This document shows, in pieces, positions 8,933-17,120 of a stretch of DNA of 64,000 nucleotides. The stretch lies in NCBI RefSeq assembly GCF_003121485.1, contig NZ_QAVX01000001.1:124001-188000 (forward strand), in the 5' to 3' direction. The DNA is from Dyella sp. C11 (GTDB lineage: Bacteria; Pseudomonadota; Gammaproteobacteria; Xanthomonadales; Rhodanobacteraceae). The first letter of the stretch is position 1; each line of letters starts with the position of its first letter. Under the pieces are notes generated by a model that ran no database searches, had not been told where the DNA came from, and was given only the letters and a program-made list of their open reading frames with translations. Made by a program: the position numbers and the translations under genes.

Positions 8933-9556
8933 ATGGGATTACCTCCTGCGATTGTCATAGCTGATCCCAACCGACTTGTCGGCGAATGCCTTTCCTGGGC
9001 GGCCAGTCGGCGCGCCACGGTAGCGGCGCTGGTTTCCACGGGCGTGGACCTCATTGCCGCAGTAAAGCAGCACAAACCGTCCGTCTTGATAGCCGATACC
9101 GCATTACCCGACCTGACCGAGTCCGAACTTCTGGGGTTCATGCAAAGAGAGGCGCCATCGACAGCCGTCATCTTCGTATCGGGCGCAGTCTGGATCGGCG
9201 AAGCGCAGGACGCCGTATGCGAAGGCGCGTCGGCACTCGTCTCGAAAAGCAGTGATGCGCGTGAGCTGGTGAAAGCCATTGACGAGGCGTTGGCTGGAAG
9301 ACGTTACGTCGCAGCTACCGCAAAGGATTCCCGGCGAAGAAGCCCCGATGCATGCGGATTTCATTTGACGGCACGCCAGAAGCAGGTGGTCCGCTACCTG
9401 TTGAAGGGCCACAAGGCCAAGGAAATAGCGAAAATACTTGATTTAAGTACGCGGACCGTCGAATCGCACAAGTACAACATCATGCAAATACTGCAGGTCC
9501 ACAATGGTCAGGAGCTTCGTGGTGTGGTGCTTCGCCATGCCGACGTCCTTAGGTAG
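8933..9556 (+). CDS. LuxR-family response regulator with atypical receiver
   Basis: Regulator of 207 aa; GGAG seven bases before the ATG. The receiver-like N-terminus has AIVIADPNRLV, where the usual Asp-Asp pair is Ala-Asp, then a candidate phospho-acceptor in VLIADTALPDL and a Lys in ALVSKSSD. The C-terminus is a canonical LuxR HTH (LTARQKQVVRYLLKGHKAKEIAKILDLSTRTVESHKYNI). No kinase gene is adjacent; the MASE1 kinase 1.5 kb away is the nearest. It may be partly phosphorylation-independent. Confidence 0.88.
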   Translation: MGLPPAIVIADPNRLVGECLSWAASRRATVAALVSTGVDLIAAVKQHKPSVLIADTALPDLTESELLGFMQREAPSTAVIFVSGAVWIGEAQDAVCEGASALVSKSSDARELVKAIDEALAGRRYVAATAKDSRRRSPDACGFHLTARQKQVVRYLLKGHKAKEIAKILDLSTRTVESHKYNIMQILQVHNGQELRGVVLRHADVLR

Positions 9557-9965
9557 GTCGTACCTTGTGTCACTGACTCTTGCGTCATGAGCGCGCCCGG
9601 GCAACCGAGTGGGGCCATGCCTCACTTGAATCCAAGCATTCATTTCATCGCCTGAAGCGCATGGACCATTGATGGAGCACGTGGCCTGCATCGGTGGGCT
9701 TTATCGTGAGTGCGATGCCAATGACGCTTGCATCCATGGTGCAAGCCAGTGGTGGGCGTGATCGGACAGCCCATGGCGCTTGAGTAATTCTACGTATATG
9801 TCACCCGGTAAATCTGCGCTTGTCGCTGATTGTCGTCATGCGGAAGCTTTCCACGTCGAACGTTCCCGCTGGCAGCGCTGATCTTGGCGCCAGGCTGCGC
9901 AAATCCGGGGCGTATGACCATTGGGTGGTATCACGGCTGGCCGCGGTCTTATTCGGAGCAAGCAT
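9557..9965. other. Intergenic region without a supported gene
   Basis: About 400 bp between the LuxR regulator and the first DUF1254 gene. No convincing ORF, hairpin terminator or repeat was seen; presumably it contains the promoter of the DUF1254 gene. Confidence 0.4.
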
Positions 9966-11375
9966 ATGTTGCGTCGATTAAAGGTATTCCTGGTCTTTGC
10001 TGCAGCTGTCTTTGCATCGCCACTCGCCATGGCGGACGGCGAACAGAGCACAGTCACGCCCACCGAAGCGCGGGCGATCGCTAAAGAGGCCTACGTATGG
10101 GGCTTTCCCATGGTGGAGTCGTACAAGACGCTCTATGCGCAGGCCATCGACAAGAGCGGTTCCAACTATCGTGCTCCGATAAATCAGCTGGGCAGCTCGG
10201 CCAACGTATTCACCGCCAGCGACACGGCGATTGTCACTCCCAATTCAGACACGCCGTACTCGATGATATGGATGGACTTGCGCGCGGAGCCGCTGGTTCT
10301 CACCATTCCGCGGATTGCCAAAGACCGCTACTTTTCCGTCCAGCTGATTGATCTGTACACGCAGAACTTCAATTACATCAGCGCGGGAACCACCGGAAAG
10401 GAGGGCGGAAACTACATGGTTGCCGGTCCGGACTGGAAAGGCGCGACGCCTCCGGGCATCAAGCAGGTATTTCGCTCCGAAACCGATATCGCCTACGGCA
10501 TTTATCGCACGCAGCTCTTCAACGACAAGGATATCGACGCTGTACGCAAGCTGCAGTCGGAGTACATCGTTCAGCCGTTGAGCGCCTTCTTAAAAAAACC
10601 GCCGCCGGCAGCGGCACCCAGGATTGACTATCCGCCCTACGATGAAACCCGGGCGAATGACCTTGGTTTCTTCTCCTACCTCAATTTCCTGTTGCAATTC
10701 GCGCCCGTCCAGCCGTCCGAAGTGGCGCTGCGAGCCAGGTTCGCCAAGATCGGTATCGGCCCTGGCAAACCCTTCGACGCCGACAAGCTTTCGCCGGATA
10801 TGCGCCGCGCGCTGACCGATGGCATCAAGGACGCGAATGCGGAAGTCGAGGATTTCAAGAAAACCAAGATCAATACGAAGCAGATCAGCAGCGCAGACCT
10901 CTTCGGCTCGCGTGCCTTCCTCAAGAACAACTACCTGTATCGGTATGTCGGCGCCAAGATGGGCATCTTCGGCAACTCGGGTAGTGAAGCGGATTACTCG
11001 GCTTATTTCGTGGACGCGGACAATCAACCGCTGGACGCTTCGAAGCATGCCTACGTCCTGCATTTTGCGAAGGGCGCATTGCCACCAACCAAGGCATTCT
11101 GGTCGCTGACCATGTACGACGGCAAAAGCCAGCTGCTGGTCGACAATCCCATCCATCGGTATCTGATCAATTCCCCCATGCTGCCGAGCATCAGGCGGGA
11201 CGCTGATGGCGGGATCACGCTCTATATCCAGCACGCGTCCCCGGGGAAAGACAAGGAGAGCAACTGGTTGCCTGCACCCGATGGGCCGTTCTACGCCATG
11301 TTTCGCAACTACGATCCGGGTGACGCAGTGATCCATCGAACCTGGATACGACCGGAGATGACCAAGGTTCCCTGA
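9966..11375 (+). CDS. Secreted DUF1254/DUF1214 domain protein
   Basis: Exported protein of 469 aa. The ATG of MLRRLKVFLVF has GGAG seven bases upstream; the frame is open 15 codons further but without a ribosome site. Signal peptide ends near AMADG. DUF1254 part: AYVWGFPMVESYKTLY, VTPNSDTPYSMIWMDLRAEPLVLTIP, RYFSVQLIDLYTQNFNYIS. DUF1214 part at the C-terminus: FWSLTMYDGKSQLLVDNPIHRY and PDGPFYAMFRNYDP. Known: these proteins are widespread in proteobacteria, periplasmic, and of unknown biochemical role. It is followed by a second DUF1254-type gene, suggesting one transcription unit. Confidence 0.9.
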   Translation: MLRRLKVFLVFAAAVFASPLAMADGEQSTVTPTEARAIAKEAYVWGFPMVESYKTLYAQAIDKSGSNYRAPINQLGSSANVFTASDTAIVTPNSDTPYSMIWMDLRAEPLVLTIPRIAKDRYFSVQLIDLYTQNFNYISAGTTGKEGGNYMVAGPDWKGATPPGIKQVFRSETDIAYGIYRTQLFNDKDIDAVRKLQSEYIVQPLSAFLKKPPPAAAPRIDYPPYDETRANDLGFFSYLNFLLQFAPVQPSEVALRARFAKIGIGPGKPFDADKLSPDMRRALTDGIKDANAEVEDFKKTKINTKQISSADLFGSRAFLKNNYLYRYVGAKMGIFGNSGSEADYSAYFVDADNQPLDASKHAYVLHFAKGALPPTKAFWSLTMYDGKSQLLVDNPIHRYLINSPMLPSIRRDADGGITLYIQHASPGKDKESNWLPAPDGPFYAMFRNYDPGDAVIHRTWIRPEMTKVP

Positions 11376-11511
11376 TCGAGATAGGGCGGTTGTTTTCCGT
11401 CTTCAGTGCGACATGTTCGTTCGAGTCGTCGGCAAGCCGGGTTCCTGTTTCTCCAGGTGCCGGCATCGCTTCCACCCCGTCAGTCGAAACGTTTTTGCGG
11501 AGGAAATCAGC

Positions 11512-12537
11512 ATGCGTCAATCGATCTTTAGCGCCGCGCTCGTCACCGTCCTGTTGAGCATTGCGTGTGCGCAGGCAAAAACCGCATCCACTGACGTCGT
11601 TCCCGTGACGGTCAACAACTTCGCCCGCGCCGAAACGGACATGTACCTTGCATCCATCGTCAAGCGCGGCGGCTTGGGCACCATTCATTCGGAACGTGAG
11701 CCTGCCGCCATCGACAAGCAGGATGTCATCCGGCTCAACCGCGACACGCTCTATTCGTCCGGGGTATTCGACCTGGATGCGGGCCCGGTGACCATCACCT
11801 TGCCTGACGCCGGCAAGCGCTTCATGTCCATGCAGATCATCAATGAAGACCACTATGTGCCTGCCGTGGTTTACGGGGGCGGGAGCTATACGTTCGACAA
11901 GGCGAAGGTGGGTACGCGCTACATGGCGGTAGCCATTCGTACGCTGGTGGACCCCAACGATCCCAAGGATCTGAACGCCGTCCACGCCTTGCAGGATGCC
12001 ATCAAGGTCAGTCAGGCCAGCCACGGCACGCTCGATCTTCCCCACTGGGATCCGGTTAGCCAGAAGAAGATCCGCGACGCGCTCCTCGTGCTTGCCGCTT
12101 CGACGAACGGCTTCAAGAATGCGTTCGGCCAGAAGGGCGAAGTCGACCCGATTGCACACTTGCTGGGCACGGCGGCCGGTTGGGGCGGTAACCCCGACAA
12201 GGACGCGACCTATATCGGCGTGACTCCGCCGAAGAACGATGGCAAGACGATCTACCATCTCACGGTAAAAGACGTACCCGTTGACGCCTTCTGGTCCATC
12301 AGCGTCTACAACGCGGCGGGCTATTTCCAGAAGAACAGCTTGAACGCGTACACGCTCAATAACATCACCGCCAAACAAAACGCCGACGGTGCGATAGTCG
12401 TGCAGTTCGGCGGTTGCGACGGCAAGATCCCGAACTGCCTTCCCATCATGCCCGGCTGGAACTACACCGTGCGGCTCTATCGGCCGCGGGCTGAGATACT
12501 CAACGGCTCCTGGACATTCCCGTCGCCGCAGTCATGA
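11512..12537 (+). CDS. Secreted DUF1254-family protein (second copy)
   Basis: Exported protein of 341 aa. The ATG of MRQSIFSAAL follows GCGGAGGAAATCAGC, a strong ribosome site; the earlier start at 11413 is not needed. Signal peptide ends near CAQAK. Core motifs: NNFARAETDMYLASIV, VIRLNRDTLYSSGVFDLDAGPVTITLP, RFMSMQIINEDHYVP, and the C-terminal DUF1214-like AFWSISVYNAAGYFQKN and PGWNYTVRLYRPRAEILNG. It lies 136 bp after the first DUF1254 gene, same strand, but is divergent in sequence, so this is not a recent duplication. Role unknown. Confidence 0.88.
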   Translation: MRQSIFSAALVTVLLSIACAQAKTASTDVVPVTVNNFARAETDMYLASIVKRGGLGTIHSEREPAAIDKQDVIRLNRDTLYSSGVFDLDAGPVTITLPDAGKRFMSMQIINEDHYVPAVVYGGGSYTFDKAKVGTRYMAVAIRTLVDPNDPKDLNAVHALQDAIKVSQASHGTLDLPHWDPVSQKKIRDALLVLAASTNGFKNAFGQKGEVDPIAHLLGTAAGWGGNPDKDATYIGVTPPKNDGKTIYHLTVKDVPVDAFWSISVYNAAGYFQKNSLNAYTLNNITAKQNADGAIVVQFGGCDGKIPNCLPIMPGWNYTVRLYRPRAEILNGSWTFPSPQS

Positions 12538-12658
12538 ACGGCGTAGGTCATTTGTCTCCGAGCCCATATGGCGACACGAGCGCAGAGGGCTGATCATCGC
12601 TAGCCGAACGAATTGGGTGGGCAACCACGAGCCCATGTTCGACGGACCCATAGAAAAG

Positions 12659-12679
12659 AAGGCCCCGACATGGGGCCTT
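12659..12679 (-). terminator. Rho-independent terminator of the AraC-type gene
   Basis: Stem AAGGCCCC/GGGGCCTT with a 5-nt loop. On the minus strand it is followed by CTTTTC, directly after the AraC-family stop codon. A few plus-strand bases between it and the DUF1254 gene could let it serve both convergent units. Confidence 0.75.
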
Positions 12680-12686
12680 CGATGTT

Positions 12687-13763
12687 TCAGGCTGCGTGCT
12701 GGCGCGCGCTGCGTGGTGGCATGCCAGTCCATCGCTTGAAGGCGCGGCGGAATTCGCGGGGATCGGAAAAACCGATTTCCAGGCCGATTTCGGCCACGCT
12801 GAGCGTGCCACCATGGAGCAGTTCAAGCGCACGCTCGGCGCGCACGCGGTCGTGGATTTCGCGGAACACACGGCCGCCTTCGGCCAGGCGACGACGGAGC
12901 GAGCGTTCGCTCATGTTGAGCATGCGCGCCACGTCGGGTAGTCGCGGCTGGTTGCGCAGGTGACTGCGCAGCAAGCGTTCTACCGAGGCGACGATTTCCT
13001 GCTGCGGGCCTTCCACGTCATGCTGCTGCGTGCACAGCGCCAACGCCTGTTGCGCGGTAAGCGGGTTGTGCGTGGGCAGCGGATGTTCCAGCCACTGCGC
13101 GTCGATGATCACGCGGTTGTGGCGCGCGCCGAACAACAGCTCGCACTGGAAGAAATCCTCGTATTCCCTGGCGTGGGCGGGCCGTGCGTAGGTCAGTTCG
13201 AGGCGTATCGGGCGGAAGCCCTTGCCCGCCAGCTCCCGCGCGATGGCCAGCGAGCTGGCGAACAATTCCTCGCACAGGAACGGCAGCAGCGGCGCATCGT
13301 TGAAGCGTGGCCACACGGCCAGCGCCACTTCGCGCGGGCCGACAATCTCGAAGCTCACGTCGACCAGGCTGCCGCTCACACGGTGATGGGCGATGCCTAC
13401 CTTCATGGCATCGCCAAACGTGGCGGAGGTCATCATGGCCAGGCCCAGCAACCCGAAGCTGCCGAGCGTTTCGGCGCGCCCCACGGCCAGGCCGAGGCCG
13501 GGTTCACCGGTGGCCTGCAGTGCGCGCCGAATCACGGAATGCGCCTGCCGGTAGGACACGCGCAGGGTCGGGTCGTTCAGTTGTTCCCGGGTGAGGCCTG
13601 AGCCGGCGAACCAGCCGTCGCAGCGCAACCCGCGCGAGAGGGCCAGCTGGGTGAGGTGCACGAGGATGTTCGGCGGCGTTTCGGCCACGGTGTAGCGCGC
13701 ATCCGCGTTGGAGAACGCGGTCGCGGCTTCATCGGTGGCCGGATTGACGGCTGCGGACATCAT
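12687..13763 (-). CDS. AraC-family transcriptional regulator (OruR/ArgR-like, N-terminal Arabinose_bd)
   Basis: DNA-binding regulator, 358 aa from the first of two tandem ATGs (GGGAG about ten bases upstream). The N-terminal two-thirds matches the Arabinose_bd/AraC_binding_2-like domain (LRVSYRQAHSVIRRALQATGEPGLGLAVG, FGLLGLAMMTSATFGDAM). The C-terminal AraC HTH pair is LPDVARMLNMSERSLRRRLAEGG and SVAEIGLEIGFSDPREFRRAFKRWTGMPP. Regulators of this type often sit beside the catabolic genes they control. Here the divergent neighbour is the PAP2 phosphatase gene (start 128 bp away) followed by a monooxygenase, so those are the first candidates. Effector unknown. Confidence 0.92.
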   Translation of the reverse strand: MMSAAVNPATDEAATAFSNADARYTVAETPPNILVHLTQLALSRGLRCDGWFAGSGLTREQLNDPTLRVSYRQAHSVIRRALQATGEPGLGLAVGRAETLGSFGLLGLAMMTSATFGDAMKVGIAHHRVSGSLVDVSFEIVGPREVALAVWPRFNDAPLLPFLCEELFASSLAIARELAGKGFRPIRLELTYARPAHAREYEDFFQCELLFGARHNRVIIDAQWLEHPLPTHNPLTAQQALALCTQQHDVEGPQQEIVASVERLLRSHLRNQPRLPDVARMLNMSERSLRRRLAEGGRVFREIHDRVRAERALELLHGGTLSVAEIGLEIGFSDPREFRRAFKRWTGMPPRSARQHAA

Positions 13764-13891
13764 CGAACTCAAGCTCCCACCCCCTGAGAGCGCCGGTTGG
13801 CCCGGCGAGGTCCCTTGATCTATATCATGGCCTACGGTCCTTCGCCTTATGCAATGCACAAGGCCGCCGCCGTTTCCCGGGGAGAATGTCG

Positions 13892-14698
13892 ATGAACGCC
13901 TTGCCGGTCCGCTGCCGATACGCCTTGTTTCCCTGCCTGCTGGCCCTGGCGGCCTGCGCGCCCGTGCACACCCCGCCGGCTGCGCTGTCGCCTGCCAGCG
14001 CGCGGTCGGTCGCCACCTCGCTGCAGACGGCCGAACTGCTGCCGGCCGCGCCCAAGGTCGGCACGCCGCGGTACGAGGCCGATCGCCAGGTGTTTCTCGC
14101 CACGCGCAAGCTGCAGGATTCGCCGCGCTGGACGCTGGCCCAGCAGGACGTGGACTACGCCACCCCCAAGCTGATGGGCGATTTCAGCTGCGCCATGGGC
14201 GTGCCGCTCGATGCCACGAAGCTGCCCAGGCTGGCAGCCCTGGTCGATGCCACCAGCAACGCTGCCGATGCTTCTACCGGCCCGGCCAAGAAGGCCAACC
14301 AGCGACAACGGCCGTTCCTCATCGATCAGGGCGCCACCTGCCAGTCCACGTTGCAGCTGGCGCACAGCTTTGACTACCCCTCTGGCCATGCCACGCGCGG
14401 CTGGGCGGTGGGGCTGGTGCTTGCCGAGCTGGCGCCGGATCGCGCCACGGACCTGCTGCTGCGCTCTCGCGCCTTCGCCGACAGCCGCGTGGTGTGTGGC
14501 GTGCACAATCTGAGCGCCATCGAAGCGGGTGCCATGAACGGCGCGTCGGTGGTGGCCGTGCTGCACGCGTCGCCCGCGTTCCAGGACAGCCTCGCGGACG
14601 CCAAGCATGAGCTGCAGGCCTATCGCGACAGCGGCGTGTCCATGCCTGCCACCCAATGTTCGGCGGAAAAGGCACTGATCGAACCCACGCCGTACTGA
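13892..14698 (+). CDS. PAP2/class A acid phosphatase-like lipoprotein, catalytic Asp missing
   Basis: Predicted periplasmic lipoprotein of 268 aa. The second ATG (MNALPVRC) is chosen because GGGGAG is seven bases before it; the ATG at 13886 is too close. Lipobox LALAAC, Cys about residue 22. PAP2 signature: KxxxxxxRP (KKANQRQRPF), PSGH (DYPSGHATRGW), and SRVVCGVHNLSA where the family has SRxxxxxHxxxD. The position of the final Asp, which polarises the nucleophilic His, is Ala. The fold and first motifs fit nonspecific acid phosphatases; activity may be reduced or altered. Divergent from the AraC gene. Confidence 0.85.
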   Translation: MNALPVRCRYALFPCLLALAACAPVHTPPAALSPASARSVATSLQTAELLPAAPKVGTPRYEADRQVFLATRKLQDSPRWTLAQQDVDYATPKLMGDFSCAMGVPLDATKLPRLAALVDATSNAADASTGPAKKANQRQRPFLIDQGATCQSTLQLAHSFDYPSGHATRGWAVGLVLAELAPDRATDLLLRSRAFADSRVVCGVHNLSAIEAGAMNGASVVAVLHASPAFQDSLADAKHELQAYRDSGVSMPATQCSAEKALIEPTPY

Positions 14699-14752
14699 GC
14701 CTTGCACGGCGTAAGCTGGCGTTTCACGGCCACGCCACACGGAGACGCGTGC

Positions 14753-16237
14753 ATGGATCAGGAAGCTTCGCCCGCCTTCGATGTGCTGATCATCGGTGCG
14801 GGGCTGTCCGGTATCGGCATGGCTTGCCATCTGGCGATGGACCACCCGCAGCTGAAGGTGGCGCTGATCGAACGGCGCCGCTCCATCGGCGGCACGTGGG
14901 ATCTGTTCCGCTATCCCGGTGTGCGTTCGGATTCGGACATGTTCACCTTCGGCTATGCGTTCCGTCCTTGGCACGCATTGGATGTGATGGCCGATGGTGA
15001 CGCCATTCGCGAATACGTCATCGACACCGCGCGTGCGTATGGCGTGGACGGCAAGGTGCACTACGGATTGAAGGTGGTCTCCTCGTCCTGGTCGAGCGAG
15101 GAACGGCAATGGCGCGTGCATGTGTTCGACGAAGTGCACGGCGAAAACGGCGTGTTCACCTGTCGGTTCCTTGTCGTGTGTACCGGTTACTACAACTACG
15201 ACCGAGGTTATCTGCCGGTGTTTGCAGGCGTGGATCGGTTCCGCGGCCAGCGCGTGCATCCACAGCAATGGCCGCAGGGGCTCGACTATCGCAACAAGCG
15301 TGTGGTGGTCATCGGCAGCGGTGCCACCGCGGTGACGCTGGTGCCGGCCATGGCTGGCGATGCAGCGCATGTCACCATGCTGCAGCGCTCGCCCACCTAC
15401 ATTCTTTCCCTGCCACGTTTCGACAAGATCTCCGCCGTCCTGGAGAAAGTACTGCCGAAATCCCTGGTGTTCCGCATGGCGCGGCGGCGAAACATTTTTC
15501 TCACTCGACTCATCTACAAGGCGGCGCGCCGGTGGCCGGACAAGGTTCGCGCATTCCTGCTCTCGGGTGTGCACAAACAGCTGGGGCCGAATGCCGACAT
15601 GCGCCACTTCACGCCCGACTACCAGCCATGGGATCAGCGTTTATGCGTAGTTCCCGACGGCGATCTGTTTGCTGCCATGCGCAGCGGCAAGGCGTCGGTG
15701 GTCACGGGCGACATCGCGACATTCACGGAGCAGGGCATCCAGCTGATCTCCGGTGAAGAACTGCAGGCGGACATCATCGTCACTGCGACCGGCCTGGACA
15801 TGCAGACGCTCGGTGGCATGCAACTGCAGGTCGATGGTCAGCCGCGCGTCATGGGTGAACTCGTCACCTACAAGGGCGTGCTGCTGCAGGACACGCCCAA
15901 CTTCGCCTGCATCTTTGGCTACACCAATGCACCGTGGACGTTGAAGGCGGATCTCGCGGCCAAGTATGTGTGCCGCTTGCTTGCGCATATGCGTGAGCAA
16001 GGTGCTGAAGTGGTCACGCCGCGCGCGCCCGCGGACGAGCGGCAGGACGAATCCATCATGGGTTCGCTTACGTCGGGCTATGTGCAACGCGGCGCGCCAG
16101 TGCTTCCACGACAAGGGCGCGGGATGCCGTGGCGCGTGCTCAATAATTACGAGCGCGATTGCGAGCTGTTGCTGAAGTGTCCGGTGGTCGACGAGGTATT
16201 GGAAGTTCTGGCCTCACGAGCGCCGCGCCCTGTCTAG
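14753..16237 (+). CDS. Flavin-containing (Baeyer-Villiger-type) monooxygenase
   Basis: FAD/NADPH-dependent oxygenase, 494 aa. The ATG of MDQEASPAFDV has GGAGA upstream; the frame open to 14702 is not required. Seen: N-terminal FAD-binding GxGxxG (VLIIGAGLSGIG), second Rossmann motif (VVVIGSGATAVTL), and the Baeyer-Villiger fingerprint FxGxxxHxxxW as FRGQRVHPQQWP. GGTWDLFRYPGVRSDSDM is also typical. Known enzymes of this group oxidise ketones to esters; substrate here unknown. It starts 55 bp after the PAP2 gene on the same strand and ends before a 26-bp inverted repeat. Confidence 0.92.
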   Translation: MDQEASPAFDVLIIGAGLSGIGMACHLAMDHPQLKVALIERRRSIGGTWDLFRYPGVRSDSDMFTFGYAFRPWHALDVMADGDAIREYVIDTARAYGVDGKVHYGLKVVSSSWSSEERQWRVHVFDEVHGENGVFTCRFLVVCTGYYNYDRGYLPVFAGVDRFRGQRVHPQQWPQGLDYRNKRVVVIGSGATAVTLVPAMAGDAAHVTMLQRSPTYILSLPRFDKISAVLEKVLPKSLVFRMARRRNIFLTRLIYKAARRWPDKVRAFLLSGVHKQLGPNADMRHFTPDYQPWDQRLCVVPDGDLFAAMRSGKASVVTGDIATFTEQGIQLISGEELQADIIVTATGLDMQTLGGMQLQVDGQPRVMGELVTYKGVLLQDTPNFACIFGYTNAPWTLKADLAAKYVCRLLAHMREQGAEVVTPRAPADERQDESIMGSLTSGYVQRGAPVLPRQGRGMPWRVLNNYERDCELLLKCPVVDEVLEVLASRAPRPV

Positions 16238-16249
16238 GCAGCGATCTTT

Positions 16250-16318
16250 TGTAGGAGCGCACTTGTGCGCGACCGCGTGCACGTGTCATCTCCGGTCGCG
16301 CACAAGTGCGCTCCTACA
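16250..16318. repeat. REP-like inverted repeat, GTAGGAGCGC type (copy 1)
   Basis: Two 26-base arms, perfectly complementary (left begins TGTAGGAGCGCACTTG, right ends CAAGTGCGCTCCTACA), separated by 17 bases. It lies between convergent genes, where it can act as a bidirectional terminator. The same family is seen at 25082-25166 and 49145-49227. Known: repeats with this core occur in many copies in Pseudomonas and Xanthomonadales genomes. Confidence 0.9.
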
Positions 16319-16333
16319 CGTGTTCTGTCGCCG

Positions 16334-17068
16334 TCAGGGGTGCTCAGTGGCTTTCTTCCACTGATTCACCCAGCCCGTAAGATCAGCAAACTGCTTGTCC
16401 TGCCCATTGCGCATGGTCATGCCTACCGCTGCGCCCGCGACGCGGCCCGAAGGGTCGATCAACATCAATGTGGGATAGACGTTCACGCCCAGCGTGTCGA
16501 TCAATGCCTGTCCATCGTGCAACACGGGCCAGGTGAAGCCGCGGTCGCTCACGAAGGCGCGCGCTGTATCGGCATCTTCATAGGTGATGGCGACGAAACC
16601 CATGTCGCCATGCGCGTGTGCGAACGCGTTGAGTACCGGTACTTCGGCGATGCATGGTGCGCATTCGGCGAAGAAGAAACTCACCAGTGTGTAGCGCCCA
16701 CGCAGATCACCCGAACGCAGCGTGTCGCCTTTCAGCGCAGGCAATTCGAACGGCGGAAAGGCACTTCCACGGCCGAACGAAAATCGCCCCGTACCTGTCG
16801 TGGTGCCCGGCGGCCGCAGGCGCAGCATGGCGGCATTCGCCTCGCTGTCCGCGGAGCTGCTGTAGTTGCGCCCCTGGCCCAGTTGCTGCGCGAACGCGGC
16901 GTAATCCAGCGGCTTGCCGTTGGCATCGAGGTAATGCACATCGGGTGATGCGCCCAGCTGCAAGGTGGCGATGAAACGCTGTTCGTCATCCTGGGCGGGT
17001 GTCGCGTGAAGCGATGTCGTGAGCATCGCGAGGAGAAACATCGATGCGAGTCGTGCTGCGTGGCGCAT
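16334..17068 (-). CDS. TlpA/thioredoxin-like periplasmic protein
   Basis: Secreted thiol-redox protein of 244 aa. Start placed at MRHAARLASMFLLAML, whose signal peptide ends near SLHATPA; the ribosome site is weak (GGGA), and the frame extends further upstream without support. The thioredoxin-like domain follows a 100-residue N-terminal region. Active site is CAPC in TLVSFFFAECAPCIAEVPVLNAF; cis-Pro region VNVYPTLMLIDPSGRVAGAAVG. Likely keeps an envelope protein reduced, or acts as a peroxiredoxin-type reductase. Same strand as putA but separated by a hairpin. Confidence 0.85.
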   Translation of the reverse strand: MRHAARLASMFLLAMLTTSLHATPAQDDEQRFIATLQLGASPDVHYLDANGKPLDYAAFAQQLGQGRNYSSSADSEANAAMLRLRPPGTTTGTGRFSFGRGSAFPPFELPALKGDTLRSGDLRGRYTLVSFFFAECAPCIAEVPVLNAFAHAHGDMGFVAITYEDADTARAFVSDRGFTWPVLHDGQALIDTLGVNVYPTLMLIDPSGRVAGAAVGMTMRNGQDKQFADLTGWVNQWKKATEHP

Positions 17069-17086
17069 GCCGGTTCCCGTCGAGAG

Positions 17087-17112
17087 AAGGCCGGCGCGCG
17101 TGCGCCGGCCTT
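17087..17112 (-). terminator. Hairpin terminator after putA
   Basis: An 11-bp perfect stem (AAGGCCGGCGC/GCGCCGGCCTT) with a 4-nt loop, nine bases past the putA stop. On the minus strand it is followed by a short CT-rich tract rather than a long T run, so termination may be partial and the TlpA-like gene may be read through. Confidence 0.65.
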
Positions 17113-17120
17113 GGATGCGC

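Noticed and set aside
13847-15607. 586-codon minus-strand frame
   Set aside because: Lies opposite the PAP2 and monooxygenase genes, whose motifs are unambiguous.
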